Of a stretch of 64,000 nucleotides of DNA, positions 24,097 through 38,906 are shown in pieces (within the stretch, counting starts at the first letter, position 1; every line of letters starts with the position of its first letter). The position numbers and the translations under genes are program-made. The notes beneath the pieces were generated by a model. It did not search any database. It was not told the DNA's origin and saw only the letters and a list, made by a program, of their open reading frames with translations. This DNA comes from Antedon mediterranea (taxonomy: Eukaryota; Echinodermata; Crinoidea; Comatulida; Antedonidae): assembly GCF_964355755.1 (NCBI RefSeq), contig NC_092674.1, positions 3,105,001 through 3,169,000 of the forward strand, written 5' to 3'.

Positions 24097-24361
24097 TAAG
24101 CTTGGTTACCTAGTGATACAACGCAAAGATTAGACGCAACACGAGTTGACCAATGACAACCAACAGTATCCATCAATCTACGTCCTAGCGTTGTGTTCAA
24201 TGTCGTCACTTCTAACTTGGTTATCTGTGATACAACGCAAAGATGTGGCCGCAACGTAAGCGAGTTGACCAATGATGACCGACAGTATCCATCGATTGAT
24301 TGGTCAGCTCGTGTTGCGTTTCTGTCCTAGCGTTGCGCGTCACTAGTGTGAACTAAGCTTT
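24097..24361. repeat. MITE-B pair (unit B copy)
   Basis: Same arrangement as at 21599-21863, again followed at once by GAATAAAAAATTATTTG. Confidence 0.6.
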
Positions 24362-24534
24362 AATAAGCTTTTCTGAATAAAAAATTATTTGTTTTTGAAA
24401 TCGAACAAATTGTGTCAGTTATTGTAGGCCTACTGGTTGAATTATTTTGTAAAATAATGCGTTTCATGTTTTAAAAAGTAACACTGCCCTCTATTCAGGA
24501 ACAGGCTCTTATACCATAGTATTTTTAATATTGA

Positions 24535-24642
24535 CTATGAGTACTGACAGGCCCTATACCAAATTATTTTGTCAAATCAAGTAGTATTAATTACAATCTA
24601 AAGTACAGAGAAAGGCATTCTCACTCGGACGTTAGAATAAAT
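24535..24642 (+). other. Possible 5' untranslated exon (unit B) for the next gene
   Basis: Counterpart of 22035-22139, ending AAATACAG with GTAGGTAGTT following. It would be the nearest upstream candidate for the gene with coding exons at 26126 and 27377, whose first coding exon begins after GTTCTTTCAG. Inference only. Confidence 0.25.
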
Positions 24643-24988
24643 ACAGGTAGGTAGTTATCGTTTCTAAAATCAATATTAGTCATGATTGTTGGAAGCAGGT
24701 TTAAGCTTAGTACTTTATTTGATGTTGTAGGCCTATGTATAATAATAGTTACAATAAAAACCATAGAAGAAATAACTACGACCCGGATGCTCTTCGGAGA
24801 GTATAGCAGCAGCATGTTGAGACCTATTAATTACTATAACTATAAAGTATAACCTATAACACCAATTATCACCACGGACGAATAACCAATTCTCTCACTC
24901 CTCGCAAAGTATTAAACTTTACCTAGTGGCCTACATTGATTTCAAATAAACAACATATACTATAAAGATTTTAAGAGCCACCAAGTCC

Positions 24989-26120
24989 AACAAAAAATTA
25001 GGCTGGGATATGCTATTTTGAAATATATCAGCGTTTTAAAATATTATAAAGATAATTTTAATGAATAAACGGAAAAGAGTATATATACTACATTAAATCA
25101 TGGTTACTTCTCTATGATTAATAATACCGTAAATCTTCTAATTGTAACTCTGTGTTATTATTCTTTGATTGTTTGTGGGTGGGTTACTATTTGGGTTACT
25201 ATCTTAAATTAGGCACCTGAAAATAGTAATCCACCCTTTTTTCTAGCTAGTAAATCTAATTTATAGTATTGTAATACTCACAAAAGAGTTCATTCAACAA
25301 CAATTGGGGCAGCTTTAATTCTTTCATTCGTTGCTGCATCAATACTATGCGATGTGTCGCCATTGTGTGCGGCCTAAAGCAGCTGAAAAGTGTACCTCCT
25401 TTGTTCTTTTTTGTCAAGGTTAAAAGTTTAAAGCACCTCTGTTTATTTTGTATATCTCATTCCATTATTATATTATTTTTAGTGTATTTGTATATGTTTT
25501 TATTTTTGATTATGGAATAAAAATGTCGATGATTGATAATAAGTTAATTAGTTTGGGTATTGATTCTTAAGACATAACATCAGTCAGAATAACTACATTT
25601 TCACATTGTTTTACGTAATGTCCAAGCACTCAAGGATCTTTCTCTAGACACGTTTTCTTATATATTATTGCGTAATCTATGCTATAGGTTTGCTCTGAAT
25701 TGTTTGAAAAGTATCATTTTCGAAAATGGTTTCCAGTGAAGAATGTAAGTAACATGAAACTATAAGACTTGGAAGTATTAACAACCCAAATGCATAGTTG
25801 AAAGATATAGAAAAAGTGCAGTTCCATACCTTATCTCGCTTATAAATGATAATAATATTAATAATAATATTTAGAATATGTAAATATCCTTGTAATTCAG
25901 CTTTGGCTGCGATGACGATATTTGAAATAAATGAAATAAAAAATCTTGCTGTTGATTGAATAAATATATATATTTTGTACATTGAATAATTGTGTGCCAT
26001 CGTTATTGTCTAGGCCCTCGACACGACTGCCGTTACAGTATGTAGCATTATGTATCCTACTATAATAAGGAATTAACGATCTATAGAAGGTAATTCATTT
26101 CATAAATTTTGTTCTTTCAG
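24989..26120. other. No gene seen; probable 5' intron of ST3
   Basis: AT-rich DNA with no recognisable frame apart from a 107-codon minus-strand open frame (25677-26000) of simple hydrophobic composition that matches nothing I know. Confidence 0.35.
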
Positions 26121-26125
26121 TTAAA

Positions 26126-28490
<2,365 letters not shown>

Positions 28491-29812
28491 AACATTACAT
28501 CATGTTGTGTACTTTGCTCTTCGGTTCGTTAAAGCACGTGACACGCGAGTCCAAAATATTCAAAATCTTCAAATCTTTTGTTGCAAATAGCATTCATTAT
28601 ATTAGTTCAAACATTAGCCAATAATGTATACTGTTGTTTTTTGTTTTACATTTTGCAATCAAGTTAATAGTTTTTACACATGTGTATTACAAAGTTTAAA
28701 CAATAAACGAGAGGAAAAATCAACTTAACAGCTACACAAAACAATGTAAAAGAACACTAACACTTTTGTCATAGGAACTTTCGTGCTCAGCATACATAAT
28801 TACTTAACGTTATTAAAAAACTTTCTAAAGACTACTATGTAACAATACAAAAATACTTATACAACAAAATTGACAATAAAAAGACATTTTAAATTAAAAC
28901 AGTTCAAATTGTTTTGACAGAATTACATTTCGTAGTATTCAAGCACGGCCTGTGTACATTCTATGCAAAGTTTTCATTTTTTAAAGATGTATTGTCCCCT
29001 AAAAACATGAAAAATATAGACTTTGAATAGTTATTTTGTAGTTTAATGTAGGTTAACGTAGAAAACAACAGGGGAAAACGTGTTTTTCACTTATAAAATG
29101 ACAAATAAATGATTAAATTCAACCAAAAAGCCATTGGCTGGCAGCCAATTGAATTTTCTGCTTTAAATTACAGTTTTTTTTCAGGTAAATCTTTTTTTTT
29201 TCGATTTAATTTGTACCCAAAGTGGATAACTATTATGTGACATTAAAATGGCATATTAAAAAAAAATTGTAAACATTATCTTTTCAGGGGGACAATATAT
29301 CTTTAAGTAGAACAATAGTTGAATCTTTGACATGCGTTGAAGTAAAATGGTGTTAAGACTTTTTTAACGATCCCGATCCTGGCGTAACTTAGTATAAAGT
29401 ATTTCTGACAAAAAGCTGGTTTGTCGAAAACCGCTTATCAAATCCTCGCATTCAATTGTGTTTGCGTATAATAGCGCCGCCACCTTTAATGTCCTAATGC
29501 ATATTCCATTATCTTTTGAATTATTTATGATTTCTGCCTGAGACGTCGAGTTTTAATATTAATATTATGTTATAGCATAGCTTTCGAAAAGTAGGCTACG
29601 TCACTCCATCGCATAAACCCCGCGGCGTTTATTGATTTACAATTTACATTTTCTTTTGTTTAATCAATATTATGTTTCATTTCAGAAGAAAATAAATGTT
29701 TATTTCTATGGATTTCCTCGAATAAACGTCCCGCCACCTGCACATAATCATTTTACAGCACATTTGTATTTGTAGTAGAATTCATTGACTGCCATAATCT
29801 ACAGTTGACCAA
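28491..29812. other. 3' region of ST3 and intergenic DNA
   Basis: The 3' untranslated region probably ends near 28700-28720 (AATAAA). The rest shows no gene, repeat or hairpin I can identify. Confidence 0.4.
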
Positions 29813-32800
29813 GTAGGCTAGTCAATCTAGCATTTTGAGTGAAACAAATTGCAAACAGAGATTTTTTTTTTTTTTATGGTTACATATGATAAGGTGATTA
29901 TTTATTACGGAAGCCCGTTCGGGCCACAAGTTAACTATATTTTAAAAGCTGTTATCTGTTACGCCGAATACTGAAAGAGCCGAACGTAATGGTAAAGGGG
30001 CCGAATAGAAATGCGCCGAATGCTAAAAGAGCCGAACGTAATGGTAAAAGACCCGAATAGAATTAAAGTTTGCTGCCGGAGGCGGCGATGGCGTTCCATA
30101 TGCAACATCGCCTCTGATCCAATGCACGTACATGTCACGTGACGGGACATGTACTAATTATTAAGTGGCGGCCGCCAGATAATTAAGTGGCGGCCGCCAG
30201 ATAATTAAGTGGCGGCCGCCAGATAATTAAGTGGCGGCCGCCAGATAATTAAGTGGCGGCCGCCAGATAACAGCTTTTAAAATATAGTTAACTTTTGGCC
30301 CGAACGGGCTTCCGTAATTTTTTGAGCATCACACCTCTGACACTCATCCCGAAGGTATGCAAATTAGCTTAAATATGCAAATTAGGGTGAAATTACAGGG
30401 TTACCATATCTTAAAAACTACTAATCGTAGAGAGTTCATTTTTGCACAGTCTGGTTCAGAATATATATATTTATATTTGCTCTAATGAGAAACTTTACAT
30501 AAAAATGTCCGGAAGTACCAAATTTTGACCCTTGACCCCATTTCTCAATATTTACATAAATATGTGATTAAAATGTCTGTAGAGACTTTATTTTGGACTC
30601 AATCACTTGGATATTGTTTTTCAATACCCACCATAGAACTGTATTATAATTCCTAAAATCACAACTTCGTCACGCATCTCGAAAGTATGCAAATTAGTAG
30701 TACAAGTAATATTAAATATGCAAATTAGGGAGTGAAATTACAGCGTTGCCATATCTCGAAAACCGCTAATGCTAGAGTGTTGATTTTTTCACTAAAATAT
30801 TTAAAATGTATATATTTATATTTGCTGTAATGAGACATTTTACAAAAAAATGCCCGGAACTATGACATTTGACCCTCGACCCCATTTCTCAATATTGCAT
30901 ATATATAATGAAAACTAAAATGTCTGTAGAGACTTTGTTTTGCCATCAAATGACTCGGATACAGGTTTCTAATAGCCAACATAGGAATGTTTAGTAAATC
31001 TCAAAATCACACCTGTATCACTCACCTTCAAAGTATGCAAATTATTAGTACAAGTTACATGAAATATGCAAATTAGGGGGTGAAATATTACAGGTTCCTA
31101 TATGTATCGAAAACCGCTAAGGTAGAGAGTTGATTTTTTCAAAAACTTGTTCAGAATATACATATTTATATTTGCTCTAATGAAACATTTTACGAAAAAA
31201 TGACCGGAAATACAACAATTGACCCTTGACCCTATTTATCAATGTTTGCATACATAATGCGACTAAAATGTCTGTAGATAATTTGTTTGGACTCAAATGA
31301 CTCGGATACAGTTTTCCTATTGTCAGCATAGGACCTCTTTGTAATTCCCAAAATCACATCTTTGTCACATACCTTGAAAGTATGCAAATTATTAGTACAA
31401 GTTACATGAAATATGCAAATTAGAGGTGAAATTACAGTCTTCCCATATCTCGAAAACCATTAATGCTAGAGAGTTGATTTGAATTCAGAGTTGATTCAGA
31501 ATGTACATATTTATATTCGCTGTAATGAAACATTTTATGCAAAAATTGTCTTGATTGAATTATGACATTTGACCCTTGACCCTATTTCTCAATATTTTCA
31601 TATAATTCAACTAAAATATCTGTACAGACTGTTTTGGCCTCAAATGACTCAGATACAGGTTTTCTATAGCCAGCATAGAATTGTAGTAATTCTCAAAATC
31701 ACACCTTTGTTACTTCCCTAGAAAATATGCAAATTAGTAGTACAAGAGGTGAAAGTTGCCATATCTCTATCGGTCATTAGCGTTTTTCGAGATACATAAG
31801 GCTGTAATTTGCATATTTCATATAACTTGTACTAATAATTTGCATACTTTCGAGTTGCTTGACTTTTGGAATTACTAAACGATCCTATACTGGCTATTAT
31901 AAAACCTGTATCCAAGTCATTTGAGGCCAAAACAAAGTATGTACATACATTTTAGTTGCATTATATGAAAATATTGAGAAATAGGTTCGAGGGTCAAATG
32001 TCATACTTTCGATAATTTTTTTTTTCAATAATGACCCAGATACAGGTTTTCTATAGCCAGCATAGAACTGTTTAGTAATTCTCAAAATCACACCTCTGTT
32101 ACTTCGCTTGAAAGTATGCAAATCAGTAGTACAAGAAAGTTGCCATATCTCTCTCTCGGTCATTAGCGTTTTCGAGATACATAAGGCAATTCACTGTAAC
32201 TTGCATATTTCATATAGCTTGTACTACTAATTTGCATACTTTCGAGGTGCTTGACTTATACTGGCTATATAAAACCTGTATCCGAGTCATTTGAGGCCAA
32301 AACAAAGTCTGTACATACATTTTAGTTGCATTATATGCAAATATTGAGAAATAATAATAATAATATCCTGGATTTATATAGCGCCTAATGTTGTGTAACC
32401 TCTAAGCGCTGTACATAAACTAATACGAAAAAAGGGAATTCCAACCATGCCAAAACGAAGGCGTGATTTTGGGAATTACAAAGCGGTCCTATGCTGACTA
32501 TAGGAAACATGTATCCGAGTTATTTGAGTCCAAAACAAAGTCTCTACAGACATTTTAGTCGCATTATGTATGCAAACATTAATAAATGGGGTCGAGGGTC
32601 AATTGTTGTATTTCCGGTTATTTTTTCGTAAAATGTTTCATTAGAGTAAATATAAATATGTACATTCTGAACAAGTTATTGAAAAAATCAACTCTCTAGC
32701 CTTAGTGGTTTTCGATATATAGGAACCTTTAATTTCACCCTCTAATTTGCATATTCCATGTAACTTGTACTAATAATTTGCATACTTTGGAGGTGAGTGA

Positions 32801-33605
32801 TACAGGTGTGATTTTGAGATCTACTAAACAGTCCTATGTTGGCTATTAGAAACCTGTATCGGAGTCATTTGAGGGCAAAACAAAGTCTCTACAGACATTT
32901 TAGTTTCATTTATATATGCAATATTGAGAAATGGGGTCGAGGGTCAAATGTCATACTTCCGGTCAATTTTTTGTAAAATGTTTCATTGGAGCAAATGGAA
33001 ATATGTACATTTTGAATACGGCTGTGAAAAAATCAGCTCTCTAGCATTAGTGGTTTTCGAGATATAGGACAACTGTAATTTTTTCCCCTTATTTGCATAT
33101 TTTATTTAAATTGTACTACTAATTTGCATACTTTCGAGGTGTGTGAAAAAGGTGTGATTTTGGGAATTACAAAGTGATCCTATGCTGGCTATTAGGAACC
33201 TATGTCTGGGTCATTTGAGGGCAAAATAAAGTCTCTACAGACATTTTAGTCACATTGTATATGCAAACATTGAGAAATGGGGTCGAAGGTCAAATGTTGT
33301 ACTTCCGGTCATTTTTTCGTAAAATGTTTCATTAGAGTAAATATAAATATATACATTTAGAATAGATCAGTGAAAAAATCAACTCTCTCGGACTATTAGT
33401 TTTTGAGATATGGTAACCTTGTAATTTCACCCTAATTTGCATATTTAAGCTAATTTGCATATCATCGGGATGAGTGACAGCAGAGGTGTGATGCTCAAAT
33501 GTTGATCTCCTCATCATATATGACCATTTAAAAAAGAAAAATCTCTGTTTGCAATTTGTTTCACTTTGGGCTGTTTTTTTTGCTAGATTGACTAGCCTAA
33601 AGCAT
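29813..33605. repeat. Giant palindrome P1 (about 3.8 kb) built from about 346 bp monomers
   Basis: Left outer end TAGGCTAGTCAATCTAGCA, repeated in reverse complement at the right end (TGCTAGATTGACTAGCCTA). Between them, monomers of about 346 bp starting near 30356, 30686, 31033, 31380 and 31727 run left to right, and matching monomers run in the opposite direction from about 31790 to 33480. Each monomer contains a pair of TATGCAAATTA words, GACCCTTGACCCCATTTCTC and TGTCTGTAGAGACTTTGTTT. Monomers differ by many substitutions, so the structure is old. No transposase frame is seen. Confidence 0.85.
29904..30318. mobile_element. TIR element with five tandem GGCGGCCGCC units, nested in P1
   Basis: Terminal inverted repeats of about 54 bp: ATTACGGAAGCCCGTTCGGG and CCCGAACGGGCTTCCGTAAT, continuing inward through GTTAACTATATTTTAAAAGC. 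The interior has two copies of GCCGAA...AGAGCCGAACGTAATGG and then five copies of a 22 bp unit, AATTAAGTGGCGGCCGCCAG. The opposite arm of P1 lacks it, giving an inferred empty site and confirming insertion after P1 formed. No coding capacity; target-site duplication not clear. Confidence 0.8.
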
Positions 33606-33837
33606 TTTGATATGAATTTTCAGTATTTTATCCGTTTTTGATTATTTTATTTTTTTTATATCCTAGGGGTATTTATGGTATTATTACATGATATTATATT
33701 ACGCCTCCTTCCCTACCCAATGTTTACTCCCCCACCCCCTAAAAATCCTCCTGAACAATACATTCACCGAGGCGTTTACTCGAATAAATACGGTGCAGTA
33801 TATATTTTAAAATGAACACTGCCCTCATGTGTAATGT

Positions 33838-34035
33838 TGTCAGGGGGACAATACTCTAATCATATCGCGTTTAATAAAGGACCGGAACTGCATGATGGAT
33901 GGAAGTTTGGCTGCTTGTAATCTGCGTGTGTTATTATACAAACAAGATAACATTCTTCAATTTAATTACTAGTACCTTATCAATTAGGTACACAACAAGT
34001 GGATATATATCAAATTGTAGTTGCAGTATATACAG
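33838..34035 (+). other. Candidate 5' untranslated exon of ST4
   Basis: Shares ACCTTATCAATTAGGT, GTGGATA, TATCAAA and the donor-like GTAGGTCCGT with 48877-49109, in the same order and spacing; both are preceded by ACTGCCCTC. Conservation between two places, each 5' of a sulfotransferase gene, suggests a shared promoter and first exon. Joining it to the coding exon at 45108 would need an 11 kb intron. Confidence 0.4.
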
Positions 34036-34473
34036 GTAGGTCCGTCATTTTCTGCACGTAGAATCTGTTTCTATCCTGCCTCCTATCCTAGAATAACATT
34101 ATAAGATTAAGATTCTATATTTTTCCCCGCCGTAGATATTAGTATTTCTCGCTTACCCTTCACTGTTACTGCTCGTCTGTACTGTAAATTGCGTATAGGT
34201 CTTTATGTTATTTGGATGTAAATTTAAACTGTTGTGTTATTTTGTGCTGTTAAAACGGTCTAGAAACCTGCATGTCAAATGCTAATTCTGTTTACATACG
34301 GTTTTGAACGGTAAGTGATGATCCGGATGGACCGTACGTAAGTACTGTCCACCAGCCTAACTAGAACAGTAGCCTGTTGTATTAATTAGTAATACTTAAA
34401 ACGACGTATTGTTATTCATTCTTTTTAGTTCTCTAATGTTTTGTATTCACAATTGCCAAGAACTAGATGGCAA

Positions 34474-35925
34474 TCAGGCCCGTAACCAGGGGGGGATCGG
34501 GGGGATCGTACGATCCCCCCCGCTGAACAGCGAGTTCCGCTTGGCCTCCCACTTTTTTTTTGCTGGGCATACTAACACAACACGACGATTGTTCACTACA
34601 GGCCTAGTCAAGCCTTAATAAATTTAATTAATATATATATATATATATTTTAACTAAAATATAAAAACCTAACACTAAAATTTACATGATAAGTTCTATT
34701 TGATAACTGCTGAACATCGTGGTTCTGGAGCTAGCGAGCTGTACACAGAGCATAGTTGTTGTTTGGTTGACATAACAGGGTATTCCCCTACACAGGTCTC
34801 CGCGTGCGTGTGACGTGTCCAGCCAGCTGCTTGATAGAGAAAGCATGCAGCTCACAACGCAAGTGCAAGATGCAATGGTTGAGTGAATTCAGGGATCATC
34901 TTAATTCCATGGTTTTTACCTAAACACCACCACATGATGGTGAATATGCCTGTTAAAGTCTCAATGATACGATCCCTAATGAACCATGTTGTTGCTAGGA
35001 GGCTTGAAAGGAGGAGGGATCTAGCCTAATTTCGGTCGGCAAGAGAATGCCGTCCTTATTAAGTACAATAAAAACAAAGGCTAGGACTGTATAGTGCCTA
35101 TGAAAATTATCCCGTTAGGGCTAAATTTTATTAAAACGTATTACTATTAAAATATTAACAATGCTGCAGCATTTCATGACCCTTGTTGTTTTATTTGCTT
35201 TCCCGTCGATGATTCTCATAAAACACATCGCGATGACATCATGACAAAAGAGGTGTTTTGTTTTTTTCAAAATCACTAAATATAATGTAATCGAGCTGGA
35301 CCGCTAATTTTTAAACGATCGTTTAAACCAGGTCGTTGAATTGAATATGCCGTGATTTTAATTGTCAAAAACATGACCGTCAGTCGATGGCTCGGAGTTT
35401 CGATAAATCTCGCGTCGCATGTGTTGCGTGGTGAAAACACTCTCAGCAAGTTTGCTTCATTAATATTCATGAGACTCTGTGACGACCCGCTTTAACGTGA
35501 CGTCATTTTACTTTAGCTGCATGCGAAGTATAGTGACCGCGATCGACCCGGCGCGCGTGTAAAAAAATAATACCGGCCTAGGTATTAAAAGAACAGGCAA
35601 GTTGTTAGCTTGCTTTTGGTACCCTAGGTAAGTATCAGCTGCATATTCCACATGTCGTAATTTGCGAGCTTTAGAGTGTTTGGTAAATGACATTATGAGA
35701 TGTTTGTAAATCGTTTTAAACGACTTACAATGCGCTAGAACGCCAAAATTTCCAGGGGCCGTCGGCCCCTGGATCCCTTGGCGGCCCCCTGGCCCCCAGC
35801 CAATGTTTGCTCGCTTCGCTCGCAAAGCTACGCCACCCCTATTTCAATATCCTGGATCCGCCCCTGGGTTCCACTAAACAACTTAACGATCCACCCCGCC
35901 GCCAAACCTGGTTACGGCCCTGGCA
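34474..35925. mobile_element. hAT-like non-autonomous element inserted in Rep-A copy 2
   Basis: Ends AGGCCCGTAACCAGG and CCTGGTTACGGCCCT are inverted repeats. Flanking GGCAATC is present on both sides (TGGCAATC if one base of the terminus is counted), fitting the 8 bp duplication of hAT elements. Bases outside rejoin to TAGATGGCAATCTCGCGTACCATCTA-like Rep-A sequence, matching uninterrupted copies. The interior (about 1.45 kb) has no transposase frame. Confidence 0.7.
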
Positions 35926-36734
35926 ATCTCGCGTACCATCTATAGGTCGTGCCCACGGATGGTTCAATTCTCGAATACATATTAATTTCAGCGTAAAAAA
36001 AATGGTGATTTCAAATGTACGTACCGTATGACTATAACACATTGTCGTTTACAGAAACAAATAAATAGACACAATGATTTATGTAGTCAACCAAAATTAG
36101 CACCCTGTGTGTTTTTTGTATCTAACATTAGGTTTGAGGGTTGGGGATGAGGATAGATACAAAGAGGACCAATTTTTTAATATATTCTTTATATTAAATT
36201 ATTCTTTATATTTCGTTATTATCCACTCAGTAACGAAACATTTTTTCATGTTTTATAGGCCTTTAAATAGTATACCACTAAATAGAGTAAAACATTTCGA
36301 TTTAATACTTTGTTACAGTTAAAACTGTCACTGTCATAGTCGATTGAAATAGTAAAGTACATGTAACGATACACCACTACGACGTTTATATTTTTTGTAA
36401 TTATTAATTAATACAAACGTTGAGAAGCAACTGTCAGTAATAAAGTATTATGTGTTTAAAATCTAAAAGTAGGGGATACCCACACTCACAGTAATAAAGT
36501 TTATTTGTATATTTGTTTATATTTATCTAACAGTACCAATACTCACAATAAGAAACTTGCGATTCAAATGGCGATCAAAAGTGGTTACCTATTTACAGTA
36601 TTGTATAGCATTTCAATACTATTTATGTTTATTCTCTAAGCGCCCATACATTTACCTACTTGTGTTAAACCATGGAGGTATGCATCCATGGTTATTAAAC
36701 CAAATAATTTGGAATGTTCCATTCATCGCAAAAA

Positions 36735-36962
36735 TATGGAACAATTTACCAATTAATATTAAATCGGCACCAACAATTACGTCCTTTAAGGCTAGATACA
36801 AATCTCATTTCTTTTCATAAAAAAACTGACATGTATTATATTTAATTAAGTTTCTCTTTTGTATATTTTGATTAAGACAGGACCACAATGTAAAACAGAT
36901 ACACTGTTATCTGATTGTTTTATCCTGTATAAATATATTATTTATTATTATTATTATTATAA
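36735..36962 (+). mobile_element. 5'-truncated LINE insertion in Rep-A copy 2
   Basis: The plus strand encodes IWNNLPINIKSAPTITSFKA then RYKSHFFS and stop, the C-terminus typical of CR1/L2-type ORF2. It is followed by about 130 bp and a (ATT)n tail ending near 36960. Rep-A sequence resumes with AATACATTTGTAA, which follows directly in copy 1, so the borders are clear. Confidence 0.8.
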
Positions 36963-38829
36963 TACATTTGTAAGTATAATATTTAAATCTATCAAAATAG
37001 TATTTTTTAAAGAAAATCGGCCTGTCTTCAACATTATGATGCTGTACTCGAGCTGTTCAACCGGTTTTTAGCCATTAAAAACAGTTATCGTAGGAGGAGA
37101 TAGGAAAATGCGAAGCATCCTCGTATTATTGTCTGCGGGTATTTTTCAAGATGGACATCCATTAGACAGTGTATACCACGATCGGAAAACACCCCTTTGG
37201 GGCAAATCGTTGAACCTAAGTTTGTTTTAATCGTCAATAACTAATTATCGAACTCAATTTAATTAGCAAACAGGGTTACATCAGGTGGTTAAAATCAGTA
37301 CCGAAAGTACGAACCAACTTTATATACCATCGAGTAAACATTCTAGAAATAACGCGCGATTTACCGAATTTTGCCCTTACGTAAATTTCTATATTAGACT
37401 AGTCCAGATAGTCATATTTCCACTCTAATAAGATGCAGGGAATAATTTCGCCAGTGTAGCATAGCAAAAAGCTATACAAAACAACCTTTTTGCTACACAT
37501 TTCTACAATTGTGTAGCAAAAAATACAATACAAAACTATGTTTCTTGACTAAAAAATCAATTTGATTAGCAATTTTGCTAAACAAAATTTTCATATGAAA
37601 TTTTTACCTGAGATGCTGTAGGCATTTCGTGTTAAAAGCGAATAAACATGTGTTTTAGGGTAATTTAGGGGTGCTGAATTCAAATTTGCTGTTTACCCAG
37701 CTCAATTTTTAGATCTTCACCCTTAAAATGTGAAAAACAAAATGGCCGCCATTTCAGACTTATTTTGGCTTATAACGTGACTTTTAAGTGACGTAGCAAG
37801 TTAAAAATGGTGTCTATACCTATGTTTGTGATAGTGAAGATTCCAACTATATTGTTATTAAAGTTGCAAATATTCTATTTCAGCCGCCATGTTGAAATCC
37901 AAGATGGCCGCCATTTTAAACGTATTTTGGCTTATAACTTGACTTTTAATTAACATAGCAAGTTAAAAATAGTTTCTATACCTATGTTTGTGATACTGAG
38001 GATTCCAAATATATTGTTATTAAAATTGTAAATATTCTATTTCAGCCTCCATGATGGAATTTAAGATGGTCGCCATTTAAAACGTATTTTGGCTTATAAC
38101 TTAACATATAAGTAACATAGTAGGTTAGAAATGATGTCCATACAGTACCTATGTTTGTGATACTGAGGATTCCAAATATATTGTTATTAAAGTTGTAAAT
38201 ATTCTATTTCAGTCGCCATGTTGGAATTCAAGATGGTCGCCATTTAAAACGTATTTTGGCTTATAACTTGACATATAAGTAACATAGTAGGTTAGAAATG
38301 ATGTCTATACAGTACCTATGTTTGTGATACTGAGGATTCCAAATATATTGTTATTGAAGTTGTAAACAGCCGCCATGTTGAAATCAAAGATGGCGCCTAT
38401 TTTAAACACACACACAGGGTAGTAACAAAGTGCGAGGCAAACAAACAAATGAAAATGAAAAACTCACAAAGGGATTGTTCTTTATGTGTAAAATATTTTA
38501 AAACGAGATAGATGATAATGATGATCATTGTCAAGTGTTTAGAAAAATATAAGAAAATTAATGAAAAAAGGAGGTAATACGGAATTCATAAATGTAAAAA
38601 TGTTACTGATGACATTTGGAATTAACAAAAATGTGTTAAATAATATAATTTAAGGACATGAGATAATAGGAATGTGAATAAAAGTAGTGTTTGCGCCACA
38701 AAAGAGAAAAAAATATATATATACAGTATATAAACATCACAGAATAAATTCTAATCCGCCCGATATAATGAAATTTGATTAATTAGAAAAAATAAAAATG
38801 ACGAAACCTGTGAGAATGAGAAAAAGCCC

Positions 38830-38906
38830 TCTCCGAGATTCAAACCCGGAACCTTCTGCTTGATATGCAGATCTCCTAACCATTAGACCACTGGGGTTTT
38901 CATTGT
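38830..38906 (-). repeat. tRNA-like sequence, probably a SINE head
   Basis: The minus strand reads GTGGTCTAATGGTTAGGAG (box A-like), an anticodon-stem-like TCTGC...GCAGA around ATATCAA, and GGTTCCGGGTTTGAATCTCG (box B-like). The T-arm folds, but the acceptor halves do not pair, so a working tRNA gene is unlikely. Confidence 0.5.

Larger units (their letters stand above)
22482..24988. repeat. 2.5 kb tandem duplication, unit B
   Basis: Near-identical to unit A, offset 2501 then 2498 bp because of a 3 bp deletion (GTAGTAGTG versus GTAGTG). Most differences are in non-coding sequence, including a CTATGAGTA insertion near 24535. Confidence 0.95.
34465..37396. repeat. Rep-A, copy 2, interrupted
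   Basis: Left edge AACTAGATGGCA at about 34465, then a hAT-like insertion, then CTCGCGTACCATCTATAGGT at 35929 and the rest of Rep-A to CTTACGTAAATT near 37388. A second insertion, a LINE 3' end, lies at about 36735-36962. Confidence 0.75.

Noticed and set aside
38830-38906. Functional tRNA gene
   Set aside because: The anticodon and T arms are tRNA-like, but the two acceptor halves do not pair, and the surrounding DNA is repetitive.
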